A stretch of 64,000 bases of DNA from a virus. Location: positions 1 to 64,000 of IMG/VR virus record IMGVR_UViG_3300032296_002452; one strand, 5' to 3'. The notes under the pieces were generated by a model. That model saw nothing but the letters and a program-made list of their open reading frames with translations, ran no database searches and was not told the DNA's origin. The position numbers and the translations under genes are program-made. This document shows positions 42,095-51,009 of this stretch, one piece after another (position 1 is the first letter of the stretch; each line of letters starts with the position of its first letter).

Positions 42095-45000
42095 TTAGAT
42101 GTCTTCGAATGAAGCACCTGTTGGTGTAATCAAGAATTCTATATCAATAAATTCTAATGATTTAGTTGGTTTCAGATAGATTTTACCAACCAATTGGTTT
42201 CTGTCCAAATCAGCAGGGTCTGAAGAAACTGTCACACGGAAATCGTACAAACCTCTGTCTCTTCTAATCGAATCCAAAATTGGGTTTACTGAATCCAAAA
42301 AGTCCTGTCTAACTTTTTCGTCGTTTTGTTCAAACAACAATCTAGCTGCGACTGCTGATATTAATTTACGTGTTTGAAGTAATAGTCTTCTAACGTTAAT
42401 TCTATCAAGAGCGGATTCTGCAACTTGTAAGGTTTTATTACCCCAAATTACAGTTCCTACATCAGCAAAAGTTGCAATTGGGTTGATTCTACCTTCATAC
42501 AAAGTATCTCTTTGTGTTTGTGTTAGTTTTAATCTTGCCTTAATTGAGTTTACCAAACCTCTTGTATAACCTGCCGATGCAAACCATGGGAATGCAATAT
42601 TGTCAGTTAACGCCAAGTTTCTTGTTACTTCACCTGTTGCGGGAATATAAATTTGAGTGTTATTTACTGTATCCCTAACTAAAATCCAAGGATAATAAGT
42701 TGCGGTATAGTTTGAATCAATACCTGTTGTATTCAAATTGTCAACAGCTTCTGTTGGTAATATAATATCATCCACCGTAACTACAGGTAAATAAACATTA
42801 ACATCAGGGGTTGTACAAACATATAAAGAATCTGCTCTATCCCTTTCAACCATTTCAATAGCGTTTTCTACTAAATTACCGTTGTTTACGTAATCAATAC
42901 CTGGTGTAACTAATACATTTATGTTTACCGCTTCAGGATTGTTAAATGTTTGAATACCCAATAAGTAAGCGTAGTAGTCGGTGTTAGACCAGTTTGTTAC
43001 GTCTTGGTCTATTGTAATAATTTTAAACATACCTTCATTTGTCGCACTTGGGTATCTGTTTAAAGCATCACAAGCCCCGTTCGCCCACCCCGAACCACCA
43101 ATAATAAACCTGTCAGTATTTGTTCTTGTTTCTCTGTAAATGTCCCAACCGTCAAAACCTCCTTGAACCAAGAATGTGAATTTACGTGATTGGATTGTGT
43201 AATAAGGGTTATTTGGATTAGTTGGGTCTGTTTGGAACGACGCATCTCCTACATCAAACATAGAAGTACCTGAAGTAGAATAAATTGCCGGAATAGTAAC
43301 AACAGTCGCTCCCGAATCCATATGAAATCCTTTTGACAAATAGTTCCAAGGTAATGAGTCAACCTGACAAATGTTAGAAGGATTTAATTTACCTTTATAG
43401 GTATAATAGTCAGGGTCCCAACCATAAGCATAAGCCGTTGAGAAACCTAAATAAGTTTGTCTGATTTTGTCGCCAGAACTATATACTGCGTTGTCACCAC
43501 CTACCGCATTTCCAAAAGGAGGATTAGAGATAATTTCATTTGGGAAATTATATCTGGTTTTATAGATAGGAAATGGACTTATTGCACCTGTATACTTCCT
43601 AAAGTTGTAACCTTCAAAACCACATGGTAATGATGTTATTGGTGCGTTTTCGTTAAGTTCCAACATGATAAACTTAGACAATAAAGCGTATTCTCCGTTT
43701 GAACTACCTATTTTTTTACCTACATAACTATTAGACGCTGGGTCCATAGTACAGTTAGTAAATCTCTCTAAGAAAACAGGATTAGAATCTGTATCGGTAT
43801 AACTACGAACACCAATATCAAATGTGCCATTTGTAAACGAAATGTTTAATATTGAAATTTTTATTTCTACGTTAGCCGAATCACCATCAGATATTGTATG
43901 TACTTTAAATAATTTAGTTACTTTAGTACCTTCTAATTGTGATACAACCCAAGGAGATTCAGCACTTTGATATCTATCTAAATACCAACCTATCGATGAA
44001 GAAGAATTACTTCTCGCACTTGGTAGATTAACAAAACTACAATTTATACCTCTAATGTATCCTTGATTGTACGAATTATTTAAGAAGGTTGGGAACGTTT
44101 CTTCAACAAACATTGGGACATCTCTTCTAGGTTTACCGAAGTTTGTAACACCAAAAACCCTGTCTATGTAATTAGCCGCGGATAGAGATAAAGACGTTTC
44201 AAAACTAAAAGTAGTACTTTCAATAGTACCACCCGTAATCGCAAAAGTAGCAAAAGGATTTTTAGATATATCGCCATAGGTTGGTACGGAAGTACAATCT
44301 ACTGTGGCACCTGTACAAAAATATTCAGGACCATAGTTAGAACCAACATAAGTTGCAATACCTCTTGACCTTAAAGTTGCTACAACAACATCATCATAAT
44401 CACAATAAGAAACACCTGAATAAGTATATAATGTGCCCGATACTGAACCCGAGAAACTACCACTGCCTAAATCAGTTGCTCCTGTAACGTTAATGTAAAA
44501 CGAATATCCCGAATATGTACAATCACCTTCATTGTCAAACAAAGCGTAGTACCATTCATCATTTTGGTCATTTTCTAAATCGTTAAGTGATAAATCCACA
44601 TCGTTTACACCTAAATCATTTATTTCGGTTGTATAAACAAGTGACGTATAACCCGTATAGTCATTGGTTGCAATACTACCAAAATAATCAATCGAAGTTG
44701 ACGCCGCAGAAAACATACCGTCTATTGCTAAATCATATATATAATTTTGAATGTCACCACTTATTGTTGAAACACTTCCATTAAACTGTGTATATTCACC
44801 AAAATGATTTTGAATTGGGGTAGGTAATGCGGTTAAGAAATCAATTGAAGACGAGCTTCCTGTTGTACCTGAAAAATTAAAACTAAAAGGTGTTGTTAAG
44901 TTTGAGTCTATTCCAATAGTTGTTGGGTCAACATTGGCGATTGTTGTTAAAGACCAAGACGGACCAGCGTCGTATCCTGATAATCCAAGCACTCTTGTTA

Positions 45001-45277
45001 CAAAAAGTTGATTAGATTGTTGTAAATACGATTTAGCTATGTATGCTGCCTCGTATTTTGGTATTTGAGTGTTAACAAATTTTTCGGGTTGGGTTCCTCC
45101 AAAATACGACTGAAAATCATCATAGTTTGTGATGAAAATAGGTTCGAAAGCCGGACCTTTAATTGTTTCTCCAACAATACCGAGAGTTGTTACACCCACA
45201 CTTTGAGCTACGAAGCTTAAATCTCTTTCTGACGTATACACACCAGGTGATACGAATACTTTATTTGAACTTGCCAT
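42095..45277 (-). CDS. Tail sheath protein, gp18-like, enlarged
   Basis: This 1060-residue protein is the contractile sheath. The N-terminus (VFVSPGVYTSERDLSFVAQS, then GIVGETIKGPAFEPIFITNY) is the sheath start with the SPGVY-x-x-E-x-D motif. The C-terminal part holds the conserved core: QRDTLYEGRINPIATFADVG, the GNKTLQ and LDRINVRRLL segments, and the final RDRGLYDFRVTVSSDPADLD helix-strand unit that links neighbouring subunits. The middle (about residues 150-700) carries large, Tyr/Gly/Thr-rich insertions, so the protein is about 400 residues longer than T4 gp18 (659). It is followed by a strong terminator and preceded by a TATTTAT-type motif 36 bases before the ATG. Confidence 0.93.
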   Translation of the reverse strand: MASSNKVFVSPGVYTSERDLSFVAQSVGVTTLGIVGETIKGPAFEPIFITNYDDFQSYFGGTQPEKFVNTQIPKYEAAYIAKSYLQQSNQLFVTRVLGLSGYDAGPSWSLTTIANVDPTTIGIDSNLTTPFSFNFSGTTGSSSSIDFLTALPTPIQNHFGEYTQFNGSVSTISGDIQNYIYDLAIDGMFSAASTSIDYFGSIATNDYTGYTSLVYTTEINDLGVNDVDLSLNDLENDQNDEWYYALFDNEGDCTYSGYSFYINVTGATDLGSGSFSGSVSGTLYTYSGVSYCDYDDVVVATLRSRGIATYVGSNYGPEYFCTGATVDCTSVPTYGDISKNPFATFAITGGTIESTTFSFETSLSLSAANYIDRVFGVTNFGKPRRDVPMFVEETFPTFLNNSYNQGYIRGINCSFVNLPSARSNSSSSIGWYLDRYQSAESPWVVSQLEGTKVTKLFKVHTISDGDSANVEIKISILNISFTNGTFDIGVRSYTDTDSNPVFLERFTNCTMDPASNSYVGKKIGSSNGEYALLSKFIMLELNENAPITSLPCGFEGYNFRKYTGAISPFPIYKTRYNFPNEIISNPPFGNAVGGDNAVYSSGDKIRQTYLGFSTAYAYGWDPDYYTYKGKLNPSNICQVDSLPWNYLSKGFHMDSGATVVTIPAIYSTSGTSMFDVGDASFQTDPTNPNNPYYTIQSRKFTFLVQGGFDGWDIYRETRTNTDRFIIGGSGWANGACDALNRYPSATNEGMFKIITIDQDVTNWSNTDYYAYLLGIQTFNNPEAVNINVLVTPGIDYVNNGNLVENAIEMVERDRADSLYVCTTPDVNVYLPVVTVDDIILPTEAVDNLNTTGIDSNYTATYYPWILVRDTVNNTQIYIPATGEVTRNLALTDNIAFPWFASAGYTRGLVNSIKARLKLTQTQRDTLYEGRINPIATFADVGTVIWGNKTLQVAESALDRINVRRLLLQTRKLISAVAARLLFEQNDEKVRQDFLDSVNPILDSIRRDRGLYDFRVTVSSDPADLDRNQLVGKIYLKPTKSLEFIDIEFLITPTGASFEDI

Positions 45278-45312
45278 TCTGTTTTTCTTTTATTCTTTGA
45301 TTTATTTTATTG

Positions 45313-45323
45313 TATAAATATCC
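45313..45323 (-). promoter_or_regulatory. TATTTAT-type promoter candidate before the sheath
   Basis: The minus strand reads GGATATTTATA, 36 bases before the ATG of the sheath gene. It lies in the intergenic region shared with the plus-strand regulator candidate. Confidence 0.55.
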
Positions 45324-45342
45324 ACCAAAAACACAAAAACTT

Positions 45343-45387
45343 TACATTTATTAATGTATTTATAAATTGGGCAGATTATTTTCTGCC
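45343..45387. promoter_or_regulatory. Two inverted repeats upstream of the ribbon-helix-helix gene
   Basis: TACATT (45343-45348) pairs with AATGTA (45353-45358), and GGCAGA (45370-45375) pairs with TCTGCC (45382-45387). They lie between the divergent sheath promoter and the ATG of the small plus-strand gene at 45405. They could be operator sites for its product, by analogy with ribbon-helix-helix repressors, or simply RNA hairpins. Confidence 0.4.
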
Positions 45388-45404
45388 TAATTTCTACCTC
45401 TGTA

Positions 45405-45569
45405 ATGGAAAAAAACACTAAGAAAATAAAGAACCTAAAAATATCCGTAGAATCACATGAAACACTAAAAAAATACTGTGATAAACGTGGACTTAAAATT
45501 TATAAATTTTTAGAAAGTTTAATTATGGAAAAGTGTAAAGAAAAAAAAGATATATACGGAGAAAGTTAG
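45405..45569 (+). CDS. Small ribbon-helix-helix candidate regulator
   Basis: This 54-residue protein is short and highly basic. The segment KKIKNLKISVESHETLKKYC is a beta strand followed by a helix, and DKRGLKIYKFLESLIMEKCK is a second helix, the pattern of a ribbon-helix-helix (Arc/CopG) DNA-binding dimer in which the I-x-V/I strand with basic side chains touches DNA. It is the only plus-strand gene in a 27-kb minus-strand block. Its stop overlaps the end of the convergent gene at 45566 by 4 bases. Two inverted repeats lie upstream. A transcription regulator of the late tail genes is my inference; no homologue is identified. Confidence 0.6.
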   Translation: MEKNTKKIKNLKISVESHETLKKYCDKRGLKIYKFLESLIMEKCKEKKDIYGES

Positions 45570-46606
45570 ACTATTGTTGCATTCCAATTTAAAGTTGCAG
45601 CAATTCCAGATATGTTTTTTAACACATCAATTCTAAGAACATCATTAGAATTAATTTGTAAACTTGTTAAATCGGTACCGTAAAAATCACCATTAATATA
45701 CACATCATACGTTACCACATTGTCCATATCTAAAAATTCTAAATTAACTCTGTAAGGTAAATTTTTTTCAACACTTATAATTGATGGTGAATACCTATAA
45801 GGAATAACAAATTGATTTGGATTTTCGGGATAAACATTTCTTTTTCCTCTCAATTTTTTTGTGTTTACCTCCATCATGGTCAAAGTTCTCGATATTGCGG
45901 GTTTTACTTCAAACTCATCTTCATCAATCAGAATACCCAACATTGTGAATGAATATGTTTGGATATAAAATTTTCTTTTTTCTAAATCAACCACATCTTC
46001 ATCGGCAACATTATCCAAAACAATTGGGATATAATGTCCTTTTATAAACGCATACGCCTGCCTACTTGTGAATTTTTGCATAACAATTTTATTGAATTGG
46101 TTTAATTCTCTCATTCTGTTACACATTATTTTAACTTGATACTTAATATCAACAGGTATTGGTTGTGGAATGGTATAAACATCCGCACCTCTACGGTTTC
46201 CGTCCCAAGTAGGGACTACGGCAAATAAAAATTGTTTTCTATCGGGTATTGTATAGATTAAAGGATTAGAGCCATATTTAACTTCCGGCTCCCTAACTAT
46301 TGTGATAAAAGGTAAATCAACGTTTTTATCTATGTCTTGAAAGTTCCATGTTTCGGTAAACTGAGCCCAGTTTTGTGAAGTAATAATAATATCAACAACG
46401 GGAACTCTTTCACCCGAAGTAACCATAGATAAATCATCTTTTACAAAATCCAACATACCCCTATCCAAGTCGTCATGTAATAACGACTTAGGTAAATAAG
46501 TCCCGTCCTTTGTGATATATTCAAGTAACTGTTCTCTTCTTGGATAAAGAGTTCTTACAGGTTCCAAAGGAAGTGTTGGTTTAACTATTTTTTTGGGTAG
46601 TGCCAT
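45566..46606 (-). CDS. Tail terminator candidate (gp15-like)
   Basis: This 346-residue protein lies upstream of the sheath in the place of T4 gp15, which stops tail growth and stabilises the sheath. A region at about residues 140-235 (IPVDIKYQVKIMCNRMREL then VMQKFTSRQAYAFIKGHYIP and FYIQTYSFTMLGILID) is similar in layout to T4 gp15 (SPIKMIYELSIFTRYED, then a helix and a strand pair). The C-terminal 90 residues are an extra beta domain (SVEKNLPYRVNLEFLDMDN). Sequence similarity is weak by eye, so the call rests mainly on gene order: neck candidate, small protein, this gene, sheath, tube. Confidence 0.45.
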   Translation of the reverse strand: MALPKKIVKPTLPLEPVRTLYPRREQLLEYITKDGTYLPKSLLHDDLDRGMLDFVKDDLSMVTSGERVPVVDIIITSQNWAQFTETWNFQDIDKNVDLPFITIVREPEVKYGSNPLIYTIPDRKQFLFAVVPTWDGNRRGADVYTIPQPIPVDIKYQVKIMCNRMRELNQFNKIVMQKFTSRQAYAFIKGHYIPIVLDNVADEDVVDLEKRKFYIQTYSFTMLGILIDEDEFEVKPAISRTLTMMEVNTKKLRGKRNVYPENPNQFVIPYRYSPSIISVEKNLPYRVNLEFLDMDNVVTYDVYINGDFYGTDLTSLQINSNDVLRIDVLKNISGIAATLNWNATIV

Positions 46607-47064
46607 TATTTTTTTATTTCTTTAATAATAAATAACTTGTTTCTGTGGTTTATCATTGCCACTTCAGACGCTTTATAGATTGGTTCTTGTGTTTTTTTCA
46701 CAACAAAAGAATCGTGTTCATATGGATTATATGTAATAATTCTTTGATTTGGTTCGTCAGGGATTGAACCGCAAGGATATTGACAAAAATCTTTCAAATC
46801 ACCTATAACAAAAGCATGTACGTTCTTTTGTTTTTCGGACCTTACTTTTTTCTTACCACCTTGTCTAACCTTAAAAGTGACATCTGTTAATTTTACATAA
46901 TCGGCATAAAGAACAACTTTTTTATTAAGTGTTACAGAAAAGGTTTTTTTATGTAGGTTATAATAAACCTCAACCCTCTTTCCTTTCAAAGACTCCTTTT
47001 CTGACTCTTCATTAATTTTTTTAATCAGATTTAGTATTTGGTTTTCGTTAATTGAAATGTTCAT
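46606..47064 (-). CDS. Unknown protein between neck and tail terminator candidates
   Basis: This 152-residue protein is not recognised. It has a helical start (ISINENQILNLIKKINEES) and a beta-rich core (GKRVEVYYNLHKKTFSVTLN; KHNRK-like end INHRNKLFIIKEIKK). The CQYPCGSIPDEP segment contains two cysteines. Both ends overlap neighbours by one base, so it is coupled to the genes on either side. A head-tail connection or assembly role follows from position only. Confidence 0.5.
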   Translation of the reverse strand: MNISINENQILNLIKKINEESEKESLKGKRVEVYYNLHKKTFSVTLNKKVVLYADYVKLTDVTFKVRQGGKKKVRSEKQKNVHAFVIGDLKDFCQYPCGSIPDEPNQRIITYNPYEHDSFVVKKTQEPIYKASEVAMINHRNKLFIIKEIKK

Positions 47065-47576
47065 TATAATCCTCTAAATTCATTCATGTTTACGGGAACC
47101 GCAACATAAGTTTTATAAAATGGTTTGTAACCACCATATGTATGTTTTAAATCAGATACAATCCTACCATCGTTGGCAACACTGTAATATCTAACTCTTG
47201 ATTCTGTTTCATAATAGGCGATGTAATCACCAAAATCTATTGTAATAGATAAACTATCCAACTCTTTTTGATATACAGAAAAAGTCATATTACCCGGTTC
47301 TGATTGAGCAATCTTTGACGTTCCTAAAAATTTATTTTCAGGTTGTACTATTTTAACATAGGCTTTAAATTGAACAGGGGCTTGAAATTGGATTCCGTCC
47401 TGTAAAGCTTCACCATACACATCATCCACTTTGGTTTTTTGTTTGTCCACTTTGTATAAAACCAAAGTGAAGTTCATATCACCTCCAAGCCATTCCTGAC
47501 CCATATCAATATCTAAATCAAAATCTTCACCCCCAAAGAATTTACCAAGTCGGGTTATAGGTACTTTTTTTTCCAT
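47064..47576 (-). CDS. Neck protein candidate (gp14-like)
   Basis: This 170-residue protein lies first in the tail operon. The layout of a beta-rich domain with VDDVYGEALQDGIQFQAPVQF-like (residues 50-72) and a later GDYIAYYETESRVRYYSVAN region followed by KPFYKTYV resembles neck proteins of T4-like phages (gp14, 256 residues in T4), which close the head-tail joint. No motif is decisive. The start lies next to a divergent gene at 47643, and a TATTTAT-type motif precedes it by 26 bases. Confidence 0.4.
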   Translation of the reverse strand: MEKKVPITRLGKFFGGEDFDLDIDMGQEWLGGDMNFTLVLYKVDKQKTKVDDVYGEALQDGIQFQAPVQFKAYVKIVQPENKFLGTSKIAQSEPGNMTFSVYQKELDSLSITIDFGDYIAYYETESRVRYYSVANDGRIVSDLKHTYGGYKPFYKTYVAVPVNMNEFRGL

Positions 47577-47602
47577 ATTATTTATTAGTTGGTGTTCCTT
47601 AT

Positions 47603-47613
47603 TGATAAATACC
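47603..47613 (-). promoter_or_regulatory. TATTTAT-type promoter candidate of the tail operon
   Basis: The minus strand reads GGTATTTATCA, 26 bases before the ATG at 47576 in the 66-base divergent gap with the SNF2 helicase gene. Confidence 0.5.
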
Positions 47614-47642
47614 TATAAATTTGTTATTTTTTATATTACCGA

Positions 47643-49397
47643 ATGATTGAAGGTGTGCGGAATACTATTGAAAGTAAGGCTCTAAATATTTTAGAAACAT
47701 ATGACGGTGCCAACAATTACATATTAAAACTTCAACAAAAATCTAAATCAAACAAAAAATTCTTTCCGACAAGAAACCAAGCCGAATACATTGTAAATTA
47801 TCAACACACAAAACCAAAGGTTGCCAAGAAATGGGTCGACCTTGACCAATACTTCGCCGAAAAAATTGCTGATGACAAAGGATATATTGAAATACCTCAG
47901 AAAATTTATGTAGAAAAATTGTTGGTTGAAAAAGATTTATCCTTTCACATTTGGGGTAAATTTTTTGATGGTCAAGAAATATTTGATTTTTGGGTTCCAA
48001 AAGCCGCAATGTTAAAAGACAACTCAATCGAAAACGTTGAATTAGATTTTGACAAGTATTCTCACAGACCTTTAATGGACCACCAAAAAGAAGCGGTAAA
48101 AAGATTGGTTGTTAACAGAAGATTTATTTTGGCGGATGATATGGGTTTGGGTAAAACCACCGCGACTGTTGTTGGGGCGTTAGAAACAAATGCAAAAAAA
48201 GTTTTAGTTATATGTCCTGCATCTCTGAAGATTAACTGGCAAAGAGAAATATCAAACTACACCGACAGAAGTATCGCGATTATTGACGGAAAGAAATGGG
48301 AAGATGCCGATTTTACAATTATTAATTACGACATCATAAAGAACTTCCACGACTTTGATAATAAAGAACATTCGGTAATTTTAAATTCAAAGTTTGATTT
48401 GGTTATTATTGATGAGGCTCACTACATTCAAAACACACAAGCCCAAAGAACAAAATTAATAAATGATTTTGTTAGAACGGTAGATAGATTGTGGCTTTTA
48501 ACAGGAACCCCAATTACATCAAGACCAATTAATTACTACAATTTATTAAACCTTATTCAATCCCCCGTCGCATCAAATTGGATGGCGTATGTAAGAAGAT
48601 ATTGTAATGGGTATCAGTTCAGAGCGGGAAAAAGAAAAGTTTGGAACGTTAGTGGTGCGTCTAACTTGGACGAGTTAAGAGAAAGAACCCAAAGACAAGT
48701 ATTAAGAAGATTAAAAGAAAACATTTTGGACCTACCTGAAAAAATTATAACACCCGTTTACTTGAGATTAAAATCAAAAGAATACGAAGAACTGATGGGT
48801 GAATATTATGATTGGTACGACAAAAGCGGTGAAGCCGATTCATTAACAATTCAATTTTCTAAACTTACAAAAGTTCGTCAGGTAATTGCTAAAGAAAAAA
48901 TAAATGCAACTATTGAGTTAATTGAAAGTGTGTTGGAACAAGACAAGAAAGTTATTATCTTTACCAATTTTACAAATTCATTGGAATTAATTTTAGAAAA
49001 GTTTGGTAAAATTGCGGTTCGTGTTGACGGTTCTTGTTCTCAAAAAGAAAGACAATTTGCTGTTGACCAATTTCAAAACAACGAATCAATCAAGGTTTTT
49101 GTTGGAAATATAAAAGCGGCAGGTGTTGGTTTAACACTAACCGCAGGCGAAGTCGTTATTATGAACGACTTATCATTTTTACCGTCCGACCACTCACAAG
49201 CCGAAGACCGAGCATACCGTATTGGACAAAAAAATTCAGTGTTGGTTTACTATCCAATTTTTGATAACACCATAGAAGGAATTATCTATGACATACTTCA
49301 GAAGAAGAAAAATATATTTGAAACCATTATGGGTGACAATGTAGATGGGGGTGATGTGGCGTCAGAAATCTTAGATAGAATTAATAACTTTAGATAA
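47643..49397 (+). CDS. SNF2-family helicase
   Basis: This 584-residue protein is a superfamily 2 helicase of the SNF2 type. It has motif I DDMGLGKTT (residues 165-173), motif Ia (LVICPASLKINWQREI), motif II DEAH (257-260), motif III (LTGTP), and in the second lobe VFVGNIKAAGVGLTLTAG (motif V) and the SQAEDRAYRIGQ motif VI around residue 520. The closest type is SMARCAL1/HARP-like annealing helicases, which reanneal DNA or remodel forks; T4 UvsW is the functional counterpart. The N-terminal 145 residues are a separate domain. Together with UvsX it probably serves recombination-dependent replication. It is the first of four plus-strand genes. Confidence 0.88.
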   Translation: MIEGVRNTIESKALNILETYDGANNYILKLQQKSKSNKKFFPTRNQAEYIVNYQHTKPKVAKKWVDLDQYFAEKIADDKGYIEIPQKIYVEKLLVEKDLSFHIWGKFFDGQEIFDFWVPKAAMLKDNSIENVELDFDKYSHRPLMDHQKEAVKRLVVNRRFILADDMGLGKTTATVVGALETNAKKVLVICPASLKINWQREISNYTDRSIAIIDGKKWEDADFTIINYDIIKNFHDFDNKEHSVILNSKFDLVIIDEAHYIQNTQAQRTKLINDFVRTVDRLWLLTGTPITSRPINYYNLLNLIQSPVASNWMAYVRRYCNGYQFRAGKRKVWNVSGASNLDELRERTQRQVLRRLKENILDLPEKIITPVYLRLKSKEYEELMGEYYDWYDKSGEADSLTIQFSKLTKVRQVIAKEKINATIELIESVLEQDKKVIIFTNFTNSLELILEKFGKIAVRVDGSCSQKERQFAVDQFQNNESIKVFVGNIKAAGVGLTLTAGEVVIMNDLSFLPSDHSQAEDRAYRIGQKNSVLVYYPIFDNTIEGIIYDILQKKKNIFETIMGDNVDGGDVASEILDRINNFR

Positions 49398-49412
49398 AAT
49401 GGTAAAGTCGTA

Positions 49413-49421
49413 TTATTTATA
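49413..49421 (+). promoter_or_regulatory. TATTTAT-type promoter candidate, plus strand
   Basis: The plus strand reads TTATTTATA, 24 bases before the ATG at 49446. It shows that the motif keeps the same orientation relative to genes on the other strand. Confidence 0.45.
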
Positions 49422-49445
49422 ATGAAATAAAAATACGATTAGATA

Positions 49446-50990
49446 ATGAAAAATTTAGTTAACAGAGTTCAAGAATTAGAAGAAGAAATTCTAATTAAAG
49501 AAGCACTTAAAGAAACTCGTAAAAGAAACGAAAAAGCCACAAACCAAGCAAGAAAAATCAAAGTAGAAAAATTACCCTACGGTTACGATTCCTTAAAAAA
49601 GTTTATTGACCCCGAAACAATGGATGTTCATTACAACAAACATTATAAGGGATATGTTGATAAACTTAACAACGCTCTTGAAAACAAAGACGCGCCTGAT
49701 GACTTAGAAAAGATTGTTCAGGGAATTAAAAAGTACAACAAAACAATTAGGAACAATGCGGGAGGTGCTTACAATCACCAACTTTTTTGGAATATGTTAA
49801 CACCAAAAAAAATGACACCAAGAGGTGAGATTGCAAAACACATCAACAAAAATTTTGGTTCGTTTGTTTCATTTAAGAAAAAATTTGAGACCATTGCCAA
49901 AGAAAGATTTGGTTCAGGATGGGTTTGGTTGGTAATGACTGACGATGAAAAGTTAAAGATTATGTCCACACCAAATCAGGACAATCCAATAATGAATACA
50001 ATCGAAGGTGGGGGTTATCCTTTATTGGGTTTGGATTTATGGGAACATGCATATTACCTTAGATACAGAAACAAAAGAGATGAATACATCAAAAACTTTT
50101 GGAATGTTGTGAATTGGGACTATGTTGATAACTCGTTGAAAAGTAAATTAAAGATACCGATAAAGGAATCAATTAAACCCTTTATCTTTGAATCTATGGA
50201 ACCAAAAATGTGTCCTTCACCTGTAACAAAAAAATACGAAAGTTTTTTAAACTCACATCCTGACCTTTACGAAGAATATAGAAAAGACATTGATAGATAT
50301 GTGCAAGATAAGTTTTCTTCACTGTTCAAAAAAGCAACAAAAGAACAAGGTCAAGGTGTTTATAACTTTGAAGGTAGTGAAGGTAAAAGGTCTTTGATTA
50401 ACAACTTTAACACAAACATTGCGGTTTTTTGTTATTTGGCCGAAGAAATTAACAAAAAAGTTAAATCTTTAGGTAGACCCGAATTTACATATCTAACCGC
50501 AAAATCAGAAGAAGAAAAAATTAAAGAATTTACAAGATACCGTAGAGCGTTAAAATATTTCAAAGCAGAAATATTTGACACAAACGGAGAATTGTTTAAA
50601 AATATTATGTCGATTTTGGACAAAATTTATTCTGCAGGTGAAAGAAGGGAAGCTCGTGTTATTACCAAAATGAGAGAAATTATGGGTGAAGAAAATGTTG
50701 ACCACACAGGGGGACATGGAAACCAAGAAGACTTTAAAGGAAACGATGCAAAATTCATGAAAGATGGTAAATGGCATACCGCACAGATAAAGCCTTTTTG
50801 GAAAATGTTGAAAACAAAAGACAATACATATGAAGTTTATTCATCAGGTAAAATAACCAAATACAGAACCGATTGGATGATATTTGAAAATGAAAAATCA
50901 GGTGTAAAAGTTTTCAAAAATGATTTAATAGAAATTGGTGACGGGTTTTATGTATTCTCAGTAGACTCTCTTTTGTATTCAATATCATAA
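49446..50990 (+). CDS. Superoxide dismutase (Fe/Mn type) fused to a nuclease-like domain
   Basis: Residues 40-238 are a complete Fe/Mn superoxide dismutase: LPYGYDSLKKFIDPETMDVH (start), GGAYNHQLFWNM, FGSGWVWLVM and GLDLWEHAYYLRYRNKRDEY. The four metal ligands H62, H111, D197 and H201 are present, as are H66 and Y70. The Gln of NQDNP (178) is in the Mn-type position. The C-terminal half (255-514) is unlike any SOD: a helical part is followed by GERREARVITKMREIMGEEN and, near 429-449, DF then ND then QIK in an E/D...D...QxK arrangement that suggests a PD-(D/E)XK nuclease fold. The nuclease call is an inference. The first 35 residues are charged and helical. An adjacent TATTTAT-type motif lies upstream. 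Confidence 0.8.
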   Translation: MKNLVNRVQELEEEILIKEALKETRKRNEKATNQARKIKVEKLPYGYDSLKKFIDPETMDVHYNKHYKGYVDKLNNALENKDAPDDLEKIVQGIKKYNKTIRNNAGGAYNHQLFWNMLTPKKMTPRGEIAKHINKNFGSFVSFKKKFETIAKERFGSGWVWLVMTDDEKLKIMSTPNQDNPIMNTIEGGGYPLLGLDLWEHAYYLRYRNKRDEYIKNFWNVVNWDYVDNSLKSKLKIPIKESIKPFIFESMEPKMCPSPVTKKYESFLNSHPDLYEEYRKDIDRYVQDKFSSLFKKATKEQGQGVYNFEGSEGKRSLINNFNTNIAVFCYLAEEINKKVKSLGRPEFTYLTAKSEEEKIKEFTRYRRALKYFKAEIFDTNGELFKNIMSILDKIYSAGERREARVITKMREIMGEENVDHTGGHGNQEDFKGNDAKFMKDGKWHTAQIKPFWKMLKTKDNTYEVYSSGKITKYRTDWMIFENEKSGVKVFKNDLIEIGDGFYVFSVDSLLYSIS

Positions 50991-50995
50991 TTGTT

Positions 50996-51005
50996 GATAT
51001 TTATA
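50996..51005 (+). promoter_or_regulatory. TATTTAT-type promoter candidate, plus strand
   Basis: The plus strand reads GATATTTATA, only 4 bases before the ATG at 51010. The short gap suggests a leaderless or very short leader transcript if the motif is a -10 box. Confidence 0.5.
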
Positions 51006-51009
51006 TGGT

